Under the pieces are notes generated by a model, which worked only from the letters and a program-made list of their open reading frames with translations, was not told where the DNA came from and did no database searches. A stretch of 64,000 nucleotides of DNA, from contig NZ_SIZZ01000001.1 of NCBI RefSeq assembly GCF_004322705.1, forward strand, positions 744,001 through 808,000, read 5' to 3'. This document shows, piece by piece, positions 28,448 through 37,219 of this stretch (position 1 is its first letter; each line of letters starts with the position of its first letter). The DNA is from Dyella terrae. GTDB lineage: Bacteria; Pseudomonadota; Gammaproteobacteria; Xanthomonadales; Rhodanobacteraceae. Both the position numbers and the translations under genes were made by a program.

Positions 28448-29494
28448 TCAGCGCGCGCCTGCTGTTGCGGGCAAACCGGGAAGCCATGCTGCAACGGACG
28501 TGTCGATGTTTCCCTGGCGCGCGGTGGCAGCGCCTTCCGTATCCGGGCCCGCCCATATGAAACTGCGCATCACCTGCCGACTCACGTCATCGCGAAACTG
28601 ATGTTTGCGTCGACGTGCGCCACGACGTCGCGAAGGAAGTGCCGCGTCCGGTCGACGATGTTCCTGGCACGACAGCCGAAAGCAGCCATCTTCACCGAGA
28701 ACCGCGCCGTGGCTCTGCCAGTAGCCGTCATAAAGTGCCGGCGATCGGTGGTGGTTCGTCACCTGTGCGGCGGCTGAGGCGACGCGCAACGACGACCATC
28801 CGTAATGCCGGCCAAGCGCGCGTACCACGTGGAGAAGCAGATCCTTGGGGCGATTGCCATGGCTTTCGCGGGTGAACTCGCGCACGGCATCGGCGCCCAT
28901 GAAAGCCCACGCGCCGCGCAGCTCCCCGATCAGCGCACCATCGACATGCAAGGTGAGTGCGCAGGTCGCCAGCACGTGCTTCTCGTGATCGAGCAGGAAA
29001 AGGGCCATTTCGCCCGTGGTGGACTCGATCGGCTTGCGCACGTGCAGATAAGCGAGGTCACCATTGCGCAAAGGTATGGAGGCGAGTCGGAGATCGTGGC
29101 CCTTCAGGACCTTTTCGCGCAGGCGCTGCGGAAAGCGGTTTGTCACGAACCGCAGGTGATCCTGCAACAGCTTCTGGCGTTCCGGTCGTTGCAGGCCGCG
29201 CGCGCCGAACGGCCGGTGCCAGCGTTCAAGGAGCGTCGGATCGTGCGCGACGGCAAGCCGGGTCGATGCATCGCTGTCGAGTTCATCCAGCCAGGAAAGC
29301 TGCGATTGAGGTGACCGAAGGGCATGCCAGGCGAAGCTGGCAAATCGTCGTACGCCGCGCGTCGGCGAGGCATTGCAGTAGCGCCACCAGGTCCGTGCCG
29401 TCTGCAGCACCAGGAAGCAGGCGTGCGCGCCCTGGCTCCAGCGCGGCTCCATGTCCATGCCTTTGTCGGTGCGGTGCTCGTCGCTGGTGCTCAT
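28448..29494 (-). CDS. VirK/YbjX (DUF535) family protein
   Basis: A 348-aa soluble protein. Family resemblance is seen in HFRFVTNRF-like (LRFVTNRFPQRLREKVL), PLRNGDLAYLHVRKP, HVLATCALTLHVDGALIGELRGA and the C-terminal YDGYWQSHG / RRGARRRK segments. Related VirK and YbjX proteins in enterobacteria are linked to envelope stress and virulence, but biochemistry is unknown. It has no signal peptide or membrane helix. It converges with the TonB receptor gene with only 25 nt between the stops. Confidence 0.75.
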   Translation of the reverse strand: MSTSDEHRTDKGMDMEPRWSQGAHACFLVLQTARTWWRYCNASPTRGVRRFASFAWHALRSPQSQLSWLDELDSDASTRLAVAHDPTLLERWHRPFGARGLQRPERQKLLQDHLRFVTNRFPQRLREKVLKGHDLRLASIPLRNGDLAYLHVRKPIESTTGEMALFLLDHEKHVLATCALTLHVDGALIGELRGAWAFMGADAVREFTRESHGNRPKDLLLHVVRALGRHYGWSSLRVASAAAQVTNHHRSPALYDGYWQSHGAVLGEDGCFRLSCQEHRRPDAALPSRRRGARRRKHQFRDDVSRQVMRSFIWAGPDTEGAATARQGNIDTSVAAWLPGLPATAGAR

Positions 29495-29573
29495 GCCCGG
29501 CTCCCTTTACCTGGGTTCGGGAGCTATGACGGGCGGTCATCCTGAATTTGAAACGCGGTCCCGGCGTTCAGCC

Positions 29574-29795
29574 TCACGATGTGCGATCGTCCGGCCCTGA
29601 TGGCGCCCCGGTCCCGGTCTCGTCGGGAGGGGCCACGTCGTCTTTCGCTGGCTTGTCGGCATCCTCAAGCAACGGGAGGATCGCCGGACTCTCCAGATCA
29701 TCGAACTGCCGATGATTCACGGCCCAGAAGAACGTGATCACACCAATGAGGATGATCAGGGTAGTGACGGGAATAAGTACGAGCAGGATGTTCAT
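29574..29795 (-). CDS. ccoS: cbb3 oxidase assembly protein CcoS
   Basis: A 73-aa protein with one N-terminal transmembrane helix (NILLVLIPVTTLIILIGVITFFWAV) and the CcoS signature FWAVNHRQFDDLE. A Pro/Asp-rich tail follows. CcoS is required for cofactor insertion into CcoN. Its ATG overlaps the ccoI stop by four bases. Last gene of the cco operon. Confidence 0.9.
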   Translation of the reverse strand: MNILLVLIPVTTLIILIGVITFFWAVNHRQFDDLESPAILPLLEDADKPAKDDVAPPDETGTGAPSGPDDRTS

Positions 29796-31969
29796 GGCAA
29801 TGGCGTTCCTGCGCCCAGGCCACGAGAACGCCAGATGATCACAAGGGAACTGAGCGACATGCCAAGCGCCGCAAGCCATGGCGTGACGAGGCCCAGCGTG
29901 GCCAGAGGAATGAAGGCGAGGTTGTAGGCCAGCGACCAGCGCTGCCCCTGATCGAGCTTGCGCGCGAAGGCTCGCGCCAGCTCGCGCGCGTCGACAAGGC
30001 CTTCAAGGCGTCCCGATACCAGAAGGAGATCCGCCGTCGACTGGGCCAGCTCCGTTCCCGAGGCGAGGCTCGCCGAGATGTCGGCCTGGGCCAGCGCGGG
30101 GGCGTCATTGCTGCCGTCACCCACCAACAGGACCACGTGACCCTCGCCCTGGATGTCGGCAACGTGCTCGCGTTTGTCATCCGGCGACTGCCGTGCCAGC
30201 CAGTCCTCGATTTGCAGCGAGGCGGCGATGGGTTCGACGCGCGAGGGCAGGTCTCCGCTGACAATTTCGCAGTGCACGCCATCGCGTTGCAAACGTGTGA
30301 TCGCCCGTGCGGCGTCGTCGCGCAGTGATTCATCGAAGGCGAAGCGGCAGATCACGCGCTCGTCGTTACCCAGGCAGAGCGCCGATGCGTCGGTAGCGGC
30401 ATGTCCGAATGCGTCCGGCCGACCGAGCCAGTAGCGTTGACCTTCGATCGTTCCGGCGACGCCATGGCCGGGCATCTCCATGGTCTGGATGGCATGGAAA
30501 CGCCGTTCGCCCTCAAGCCCCTGTAGCACCGCCTGCGCCAGCGGATGATGGCTGGCGATGGCCAGGGCGCCTGCCAGTTCGCGCGCATGCATCGGGTCGA
30601 TGGTGCTGGCCTCCACGCTGACCAGCCGGGGAGACGTCAATGTCCCCGTCTTGTCGAAGCAGGCACGGGACATGCGGGGAAGGCGATCCAGCACCCGGCT
30701 ATCCGTCATCAGCACGCCTTGCCGCGCCATGGCCAGCTGCGCCTGCATCGTCAGGCTGGGCCGCGTCAGCGCATAGGAGCAAGGGCACGCGACCACCAGC
30801 ACGGCAACGGACGTCGGCCATGCGTGTGCCGGATCGATGAACATCCAGACGACGGCAGTGAGCGCGGCCAGGACGAGGACGGCGGTGACAAAACGCGAAA
30901 GGCGAGGATCGCTATCCTCAGGCGTGTGGGCAACCGTTCGTCGCGACAGATCGGCCAGTCTCGCGGCAAACGATTCGGTGCCGGGCCGCTCGACCTGCAA
31001 GGTCGCATCGCCCGAAACCACCTGGCTGCCAGCCAACAGACGGTCGCCCGTCCCGCACGTCATGGCCTGCGATTCGCCGGTGAGCGCGGAGACATCCACC
31101 ACGATCGCGCCCGATGTCACCCGACCGTCAGCCGGCACGATGACGTCGCGCTCCAGCCAAGCCACATCATCGACGACGAGCGTTTCTGCCGGCACCCATT
31201 CCCAGTCGCCAATGGCTGTCTTTCGCCGCGCAAGCAGTGGCGTGCGCGCCTGCAGGGCGTCCGTCCGCGCGCGACCCTGCTGCATCGCGCGCAACTCAAG
31301 AAAGCGCCCGGCCAGCACGAGGAACACGAACATCGTGATCGAATCGAAATACACCTCGCCCGTGCCCCGCCACGTGTTCCACCCGCTGGCCAGAAAGATG
31401 AGCCATACCGAGGCGGCGATGGGGGTGTTCAGCCCCAGCCGGCGTGCGCGCCACTCGCGCCACGTGCCCTTGAGAAAGGGGTGCGCGGAGTAAAGCACGA
31501 CGGGCACCGACAGCAGGAAACCCATCCAGCGGAAGAAGTCGCGCGTGCTGAAATCGACGAAATCGACAACGCCGATGTAGATCACGAAGGCGTAGGTCAT
31601 GACCTGCATGGCGCACATGCCGGCCACCAGCAATCGCTTGAGCGCATCATGCATGGCCGGTGAGCGGCGATCATCAATGGCCTCGCGTCGCAAGGGGTGA
31701 GCCGGACAGCCCATGCTCGCCATCGTTCCGAGCAGTTCGGACAGGCTGGTGTCCTGGCGCTGCCAGACGATCCGCACCGTGCGGGAACTCGGCTCCATGC
31801 TGACGCGTCGCACGCCGCTCAGGCCGTGGAGCCGCTTTTCCAGCAGCACGACTTTGCGCAGGTCGGCCAGGGCATCGACATGCAACGCGATCTCCGAGCA
31901 ACCGTCCTTGCGCTCGCGCAGGACCTTGGCGGCGAGCAGGGGGCTATCCCAGGCAATGGTCGTGCTCAT
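29792..31969 (-). CDS. ccoI: Copper-exporting P1B-ATPase CcoI (FixI)
   Basis: A 725-aa inner-membrane ATPase delivering copper for cbb3 oxidase assembly. The metal-site motif C395-P-C397 lies in TM6, with phosphorylation motif D439-KTGTLT, ALTGES in the actuator and GDGSNDAPAL in the hinge. The N-terminal region retains an HMA-like pattern (EIALHVDALADLRKVVLLEKRL) but lacks the usual metal-binding C-x-x-C. Its ATG overlaps the preceding stop (ATGA). Confidence 0.93.
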   Translation of the reverse strand: MSTTIAWDSPLLAAKVLRERKDGCSEIALHVDALADLRKVVLLEKRLHGLSGVRRVSMEPSSRTVRIVWQRQDTSLSELLGTMASMGCPAHPLRREAIDDRRSPAMHDALKRLLVAGMCAMQVMTYAFVIYIGVVDFVDFSTRDFFRWMGFLLSVPVVLYSAHPFLKGTWREWRARRLGLNTPIAASVWLIFLASGWNTWRGTGEVYFDSITMFVFLVLAGRFLELRAMQQGRARTDALQARTPLLARRKTAIGDWEWVPAETLVVDDVAWLERDVIVPADGRVTSGAIVVDVSALTGESQAMTCGTGDRLLAGSQVVSGDATLQVERPGTESFAARLADLSRRTVAHTPEDSDPRLSRFVTAVLVLAALTAVVWMFIDPAHAWPTSVAVLVVACPCSYALTRPSLTMQAQLAMARQGVLMTDSRVLDRLPRMSRACFDKTGTLTSPRLVSVEASTIDPMHARELAGALAIASHHPLAQAVLQGLEGERRFHAIQTMEMPGHGVAGTIEGQRYWLGRPDAFGHAATDASALCLGNDERVICRFAFDESLRDDAARAITRLQRDGVHCEIVSGDLPSRVEPIAASLQIEDWLARQSPDDKREHVADIQGEGHVVLLVGDGSNDAPALAQADISASLASGTELAQSTADLLLVSGRLEGLVDARELARAFARKLDQGQRWSLAYNLAFIPLATLGLVTPWLAALGMSLSSLVIIWRSRGLGAGTPLP

Positions 31970-32187
31970 GGATGCGGCTGCGGTGCGCTGTGTGCACTCT
32001 TGGGCACGCCAAACACCTGGCGCGAGGTTTCCACGGCTTCATCGCGATGGCGCGAGCCGAGGACAATCATCCACACGCACCCGGCCAGCGTCGCCACGAA
32101 GATCCCCATGCCCAGCCAGACCACCGGCTGTCGATACCAAAGCCCGCCATCGTGGCGGGCCGTCGTGCGCGAACGGCTATGAATCAT
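31966..32187 (-). CDS. Short FixH-like membrane protein
   Basis: A 73-aa protein with one transmembrane helix (VVWLGMGIFVATLAGCVWMIVLG) preceded by WYRQP, the sequence that opens FixH/CcoH proteins. FixH normally runs to about 160 residues with a periplasmic domain; here it ends soon after the helix with a short charged tail. Position between ccoP and ccoI is exactly that of fixH/ccoH. ATG 32187 starts 11 nt inside the ccoP end and the stop overlaps ccoI. It is either a minimal CcoH analogue or a lineage-specific shortened form. Confidence 0.7.
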   Translation of the reverse strand: MIHSRSRTTARHDGGLWYRQPVVWLGMGIFVATLAGCVWMIVLGSRHRDEAVETSRQVFGVPKSAHSAPQPHP

Positions 32188-33079
32188 GATCCTGGTGCGA
32201 AAGGTGGAGGACGTAGGCTGCAAGGATATGGATCTGATCGTCGTTCAGGCGCGGGCTCCATGCCGGCATCTGGCCGTGCTGGCCTTCGCCGATGGAGTGT
32301 TCGATGTCGGCGACGGTACCACCGTGCAGCCATATCTTGTCGGTGAGGTTGGGTGCGCCCAGTGCCTGGATACCCTTGCCATCCGGGCCATGGCAGGCCG
32401 CGCAGGTGGCGAACAACGGCTTGGCGGCCTCGGCCTTGGCGGCGTCGTGCGGTGAGTCGGAAAGACTGAGCACATATTGGGCGAGGTTGCGCACGTTGTC
32501 CTCGCCCAGGCTGTTCCAGGGCGGCATCACGCCCTGGCGCCCATCGTGGATTGACGTCGTGATCGTCTTGCCGTCGCCACCGTAGAGCCAGTCGTTATCG
32601 GTGAGGTCCGGCGCGCCAAGCGCCACATTGCCCTTGCCTTGGCGTCCATGGCATGCCGCGCAGTTATCGCGGTAAAGGCGCTCGCCGATGTGCTGCGCGG
32701 CAGGATCGGCCGACAGCTGCTCCGGCGTGTAGAGGCGAAAGCGCGTGAGCAGCTGATCGGCTTTGGCGTTGTTTTCGGCGACGTGCTCGGCCAGTTCGCC
32801 GTGCGCGGTCCAGCCCAGTATGCCTTTGTATGAACCGAAGCCCGGGAACAAGGCCAGGTAGGCAAAGCCGATGGCAAACATCGACGCGGAAAGCACCACC
32901 CACCATATCGGCAAGGGACGCACGCCTTCGCGCAGCACGCCGTGCGCCCAGACATGGCCGCTGGTGCCATCGGCGCGGACGGGGATTTTCGCTCGTGGCG
33001 CCCACAGGAACAGGAACAGCGTGATGCCCAGGTTGAGCACGATGAGGAACATGATCCACAGCGACCAGAACAGGCTCAT
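32177..33079 (-). CDS. ccoP: cbb3 cytochrome c oxidase diheme subunit CcoP
   Basis: A 300-aa membrane-bound diheme cytochrome c passing electrons to CcoO/CcoN. Two N-terminal helices are followed by heme sites C140-x2-C143-H144 and C226-x2-C229-H230, with a methionine ligand in GVMPPW. Start overlaps the ccoQ stop (ATGA). Confidence 0.95.
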   Translation of the reverse strand: MSLFWSLWIMFLIVLNLGITLFLFLWAPRAKIPVRADGTSGHVWAHGVLREGVRPLPIWWVVLSASMFAIGFAYLALFPGFGSYKGILGWTAHGELAEHVAENNAKADQLLTRFRLYTPEQLSADPAAQHIGERLYRDNCAACHGRQGKGNVALGAPDLTDNDWLYGGDGKTITTSIHDGRQGVMPPWNSLGEDNVRNLAQYVLSLSDSPHDAAKAEAAKPLFATCAACHGPDGKGIQALGAPNLTDKIWLHGGTVADIEHSIGEGQHGQMPAWSPRLNDDQIHILAAYVLHLSHQDHDS

Positions 33080-33273
33080 GAGCGGCCGTCCTTAGCGTCA
33101 TCGGACGCGGTTGACGTCGTGGCGGGAGGAACATCGTCTTCCATCGGCAACTCGGCCATGCGGTCGAACACGCGCTTGTGGCGTCCGCTCCAGGCCCAGA
33201 TCCATATGGCGATGAAGGCGAACATGATCAGGGTGATCAGCACGCCGGTCAGGTGGCCCCATATCGCACTCAT
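33076..33273 (-). CDS. ccoQ: cbb3 oxidase small subunit CcoQ
   Basis: A 65-aa single-helix protein ([19 protein letters not shown]) with the [14 protein letters not shown] motif typical of FixQ/CcoQ. It stabilises the oxidase complex. It overlaps both ccoO and ccoP by four bases. Confidence 0.9.
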   Translation of the reverse strand: MSAIWGHLTGVLITLIMFAFIAIWIWAWSGRHKRVFDRMAELPMEDDVPPATTSTASDDAKDGRS

Positions 33274-33929
33274 GGCGCACCCCCGTCACTGGCTGGAGCG
33301 GCGGCAACGGCAGATGGCGTCGGCTCGTTCTTGATGCCCAGGCCTTGCAGGTACGCGACCAGCGCATCCATCTCGGTCTTGCCGTTGACGGCATCGGGCG
33401 CCGAGGCGATGTCAGCATCGGAATAGGGGTCGCCGAGTTTGCGCAGGCCACGCATGCGCGCCTCGATGTCGGAGGCGTCAAGCTTGGCGCTGGCGAGCCA
33501 TGCGTACGATGGCATGTTCGACTCCGGCACCACGCTGCGCGGATCCATCAGGTGCATGACTTGCCACTGATCCGAATACTTTCCGCCCACGCGTGCGAGA
33601 TCCGGACCGGTGCGTTTGGATCCCCACTGGAATGGCCGGTCGTAGACGGATTCCTCCGCCGTCGAGAAATGTCCGTATCGCTGCGTTTCCGCACGCAGCG
33701 CGCGAATCATCTGCGAGTGGCAGAGGTAGCAACCTTCGCGGACATAAATGTCGCGTCCGGCAAGGCGCAGCGGGTCATAGGGTTTCACGCCCGGCGCGGC
33801 CTTCACGGCGTGCGCTTCCATAAACAGTGGCGTGATTTCCGCCAGACCACCGATCGACACCATGATGGCGGTCAGGATCGCGAGCAGACCGGCGTGCTTT
33901 TCGATGGCTTCGAATTGCTTGTAGGCCAT
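33270..33929 (-). CDS. ccoO: cbb3 cytochrome c oxidase monoheme subunit CcoO
   Basis: A 219-aa cytochrome c subunit with an N-terminal membrane anchor, heme site C67-x2-C70-H71 ([11 protein letters not shown]), the [16 protein letters not shown] segment and a methionine in NMPSYAWL as likely axial ligand. It starts 12 nt after the ccoN stop. Confidence 0.95.
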   Translation of the reverse strand: MAYKQFEAIEKHAGLLAILTAIMVSIGGLAEITPLFMEAHAVKAAPGVKPYDPLRLAGRDIYVREGCYLCHSQMIRALRAETQRYGHFSTAEESVYDRPFQWGSKRTGPDLARVGGKYSDQWQVMHLMDPRSVVPESNMPSYAWLASAKLDASDIEARMRGLRKLGDPYSDADIASAPDAVNGKTEMDALVAYLQGLGIKNEPTPSAVAAAPASDGGAP

Positions 33930-33941
33930 GTGCGCGTCTCC

Positions 33942-35408
33942 TCAACCTTGCGCCGGAAGGGGCTGGGGAATCTGATTCGGCTCGGGCTCCGGAATCGGCA
34001 CCGGAATCGGCTTGATAAGGCGCGCGCGAGCGTCGGCGGCGGTGTGCCACAAGTTCCACGCCATCACCACCATGCCCGCGAGCACCAGCACGCCGCCGAG
34101 CCAGCGCAGGAAATACATCGGCTTGATGCGGATCAGGCTGTCCAGGAAGCTGTAGGTGAGCGTGCCGTCGGCATCGGTGGCGCGCCACATCAGGCCCTCG
34201 GTTACACCGGCGGTCCACATCGAGCCGACGTAGAGCAGCAGGCCCATGGTGTGCAGCCAGAAGTGCAGCTCCATGGCCGAGCGTGAATACATCGCCTCCT
34301 GCCCAAGCGCGCGCGGCGCCATGGCGTAGAGCGAGCCGATGGTGATCATCGCAACCCAGCCGATCGCGCCGGAGTGCACGTGCGCGACCGTCCAGTCGGT
34401 GTAGTGCGACAGCGAGTTGACCGTCTTGATCGCCATCATCGAACCTTCGAACGTGGCCGCGGCGTAGAACACGAGCGACAACACCATGAACTTTGCCGCG
34501 GGATCCGTGCGCAGCTTGCCCCAGGATCCATTGAAAGTGAGCAGGCCATTCGCCGCCGAGCCCCAGCTGGGCATCAGCAGGATCAGCGAGAAGGCCATGC
34601 CGACCGACTGCACCCAGTCCGGGAGTGCCGTGTACATCAGATGATGCGATCCGGCCCACATGTAAACCGAAATCAGCGCCCAGAAATTGACGATGGAGAA
34701 GCGATAGCTCCACAACGGCTGCTGTGCCTGGCGTGGCACGAAGTAATACATCATGCCCAGGAAGCCTGCGGTGAGGAAAAACGCCACCGCGTTGTGGCCG
34801 TACCACCACTGCACCATCGCATCGACGACGCCCGAGTACACCGGGTACGACTTGGTCAGGCTGATGGGCAGTGCGATGTTGTTGACGATATGCAGCAGGC
34901 CCACCGCGATGATGAAAGCGCCGTAGTACCAGTTCGCGACGTAGATGTGCTGGATGCGACGCCGCGCAAGGCTGGCGAAGAACACGACGCCGAAGGACAC
35001 CCATACCACGGCAATGATGATGTCGACGAACCATTCCGGCTCGGCGTATTCCTTGCTCTGGGTGATGCCGAACGGCATGGTTGCCATGGCCAGCACGCAG
35101 GCCAGTTGCCAACCCCAGAACGTGAACTCCGCCAGTTTGCCGAGCGCCAGGCGCGTATGCCCGGTTCGCTGCACGACGTAATAGCAGGTGCCCATGAGCG
35201 CCGATCCGCCGAACGCGAAGATGACGCCGAAAGTGTGGTCAGGCCGGATGCGGCTGAAGGTCAGCCAGGGTTCGCCGAAATTGAGCGCAGGCCAGAGCAG
35301 TTGCCCGGCTGCCAGCACGCCCACCGACATGCCGATGACACCCCAGACGGCGGCGGCGAGCAGGAACTGCCGCACGACCTTGTCGTTGTAGTACTCGGTA
35401 GTTGCCAT
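33942..35408 (-). CDS. ccoN: cbb3 cytochrome c oxidase catalytic subunit CcoN
   Basis: The 488-aa heme-copper subunit I that reduces O2 with high affinity. Many transmembrane helices are visible, with conserved segments [65 protein letters not shown] and a tail rich in Pro. The start at 35408 ([12 protein letters not shown]) has GAGGTGG upstream. It is the first gene of the cco operon. No Anr/FNR box was found in the 248 nt upstream, which is unusual for this operon. Confidence 0.96.
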   Translation of the reverse strand: MATTEYYNDKVVRQFLLAAAVWGVIGMSVGVLAAGQLLWPALNFGEPWLTFSRIRPDHTFGVIFAFGGSALMGTCYYVVQRTGHTRLALGKLAEFTFWGWQLACVLAMATMPFGITQSKEYAEPEWFVDIIIAVVWVSFGVVFFASLARRRIQHIYVANWYYGAFIIAVGLLHIVNNIALPISLTKSYPVYSGVVDAMVQWWYGHNAVAFFLTAGFLGMMYYFVPRQAQQPLWSYRFSIVNFWALISVYMWAGSHHLMYTALPDWVQSVGMAFSLILLMPSWGSAANGLLTFNGSWGKLRTDPAAKFMVLSLVFYAAATFEGSMMAIKTVNSLSHYTDWTVAHVHSGAIGWVAMITIGSLYAMAPRALGQEAMYSRSAMELHFWLHTMGLLLYVGSMWTAGVTEGLMWRATDADGTLTYSFLDSLIRIKPMYFLRWLGGVLVLAGMVVMAWNLWHTAADARARLIKPIPVPIPEPEPNQIPQPLPAQG

Positions 35409-35612
35409 ACGAAAGACCACCTCGATCGTTGCAGTGCTGCTTCGAAGGGTTTGGCTTGCTCAGGTACTGCCCGTGGTGCGGAATGTGGTTGCGCCCGCGG
35501 AGGGATCATCCGCTGTTCGGGGTGCCGTTGTCACGCTGCTCACCTCCCGCAATCCCGTCGAATGCCCTGGCATCGGCCTCCAGGCCCTGCATCGACCGGA
35601 CCACACAAATGC

Positions 35613-35636
35613 AAAAGCGCGGGGCTGGCCCGCGCT
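35613..35636 (-). terminator. Terminator of the outer-membrane protein gene
   Basis: Stem AGCGCGGG (35616-35623) / CCCGCGCT (35629-35636) with a 5-nt loop. On the minus strand it ends in TTTT (complement of 35613-35616). It separates the barrel gene from the cco operon downstream. Confidence 0.75.
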
Positions 35637-35656
35637 CTGCTGTTCGATCGTCTGCT

Positions 35657-36499
35657 TCAGAAGTTCCACGTCACGCTGAATGCCGGTCCGCTGAGCGTCG
35701 CTTTCTTCACGAAATTGTCGCTGTCTGACTGGTGGTACTCGACATCGCGATAGAGGAGGGCGATGTTGCCCCAGTTGAACGCGTACGCCACGCCGGCCTT
35801 CAGCTGGAAGGTGCTGTCTGAGCCGCCCGCGCCCACATCGACGTAGTAGGGGAAGAACCAGCCGCTGTCGTGGAAAGGCGTCCACGCGCCTTTCAGGCCG
35901 ACGATGGCGTCGGTCACATGCATCTGGTTATTGCGATGGCCGCTGGTGGCAATGTTGAAGTTGCCGGCATTGCCGTTGGCGTTGAAGTTCCAGTCCAGGT
36001 TGCCCTTCAACCACAGGTATCGGGCGCCGAAGATCAGGTCGACGTAGCCGATGTCGCTGTGGCCAATGGAGTAGAGCGCCGACACATTGAACATGCCGCC
36101 CTTGATGCCCCAGCGCGTATCGAGTCCGAGATTGGCACCGACACGGTCGCCGCCGATGGAGGTGAAGCGTCCCTTTTCGTCGGAGAACTTGACCCAGTCG
36201 AGGTCGGTGTAAATGCCCCAGTCATTCTTGCGCGCCTCGAACTCCAGCATGAATGCGCCGCTCAGATAATCGAAGATGCTGCCATTGGTCTTGCTCTCCA
36301 CCGAACCTTCAGGGAGCCGGTAGCGCATGGTCGCCGAAATGCCCGGCAGCCAGCCGTAGGGCGTGATGCTGTAGTGCCAGTTGCCGTCCCAGTTGTTCGG
36401 CACCGGCTCGCCCGCTTGCGCGGTGCTCGCGCAGGCCATCGAAAACAGCAAGGCAGGTGCGATAACGCGGGAAGCTACGAAGGCCGCAAGTTTCTTCAT
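35657..36499 (-). CDS. Outer-membrane beta-barrel protein, unknown function
   Basis: A 280-aa protein with a signal peptide ending AQAG (near residue 30). Alternating-strand segments rich in Trp, Tyr and Gly follow (SITPYGWLPGISATMRY, YTDLDWVKFSD, FFPYYVDVGAGG), with a C-terminal F (SVTWNF), the mark of BAM-inserted barrels. About 10-12 strands can be imagined. It is transcribed alone, ahead of a terminator, and diverges from the exported-protein gene. Function not recognised. Confidence 0.75.
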   Translation of the reverse strand: MKKLAAFVASRVIAPALLFSMACASTAQAGEPVPNNWDGNWHYSITPYGWLPGISATMRYRLPEGSVESKTNGSIFDYLSGAFMLEFEARKNDWGIYTDLDWVKFSDEKGRFTSIGGDRVGANLGLDTRWGIKGGMFNVSALYSIGHSDIGYVDLIFGARYLWLKGNLDWNFNANGNAGNFNIATSGHRNNQMHVTDAIVGLKGAWTPFHDSGWFFPYYVDVGAGGSDSTFQLKAGVAYAFNWGNIALLYRDVEYHQSDSDNFVKKATLSGPAFSVTWNF

Positions 36500-36741
36500 G
36501 GCGACTCATCCATCGGGGGTCTCACCTGATCTTCCGCCGCGTTCCGGGCATTTCCCAGCGAAGTAATACCTACCGTCATTACGCAAATTTACGGGGTATC
36601 CACGAAAGCTTTTCGACAGGAAGGAGGGGGCGTACTTTTGCTTAGTGAAAGCACCGCATTTATGCGCTTCTGCGCGCTTCGGGGACGAGCGCAAGCTTCG
36701 CCGACACGGTCGCCACCTGGGGCGACACTTAGGGGTACGAC

Positions 36742-37182
36742 ATGCAAAAGCACCGGCTCACCTCGGTCACCCTGCTGGCCGCGCTCATGTGCCTCAGCTC
36801 CGCCGCCAGTGCCGCTGAACTGGTGTGTCGCATGCAATTCTCATTGAGTAGCTGGTCGGTGTTCTACAAACGCACCACGGGCGAAGGCACGATCAAGTGC
36901 ACCGATGGCAGCACGCTCAAGGTCAAACTCACCGCCAATGGCGGTGGCATGAGCGTCGGGCAATCCAAGATCAAGGATGGCGTGGGCAAGTTCACCGGGC
37001 TCGCCACGGCGCGCGACATTCTTGGTACGTACGCCCAGGCGGATTCGACACTCGCCGCGGGCCAGGCGTCGACCAACCAGGTGCTCACGAAAGGTTCCGT
37101 CTCGATGTACCTCTCCGGCAAGGGCGAGGGCGTGACGCTGGGAATTGCCATTGGCGGCATGACCATCGAAGAGGCGAAGTAG
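36742..37182 (+). CDS. Exported protein of unknown family
   Basis: A 146-aa precursor with a clear signal peptide (cleavage near ASA/AEL, residue 24). The mature part is Gly/Ser/Thr/Lys-rich and probably beta-structured, with two cysteines (LVC and IKC) able to form one disulfide. AGGGGT lies 7 nt before the ATG. Faintly reminiscent of small periplasmic DUF992-like proteins, but I cannot place it. It converges with a thiolase gene. Confidence 0.65.
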   Translation: MQKHRLTSVTLLAALMCLSSAASAAELVCRMQFSLSSWSVFYKRTTGEGTIKCTDGSTLKVKLTANGGGMSVGQSKIKDGVGKFTGLATARDILGTYAQADSTLAAGQASTNQVLTKGSVSMYLSGKGEGVTLGIAIGGMTIEEAK

Positions 37183-37219
37183 GGAGACCGCGTCGCTGCC
37201 CCGGACTCCCCAGGGGCCC

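Noticed and set aside
35409-35656. Search for an Anr/FNR box upstream of ccoN
   Set aside because: No TTGAT-N4-ATCAA-like sequence with two or fewer mismatches was found by eye; not annotated.
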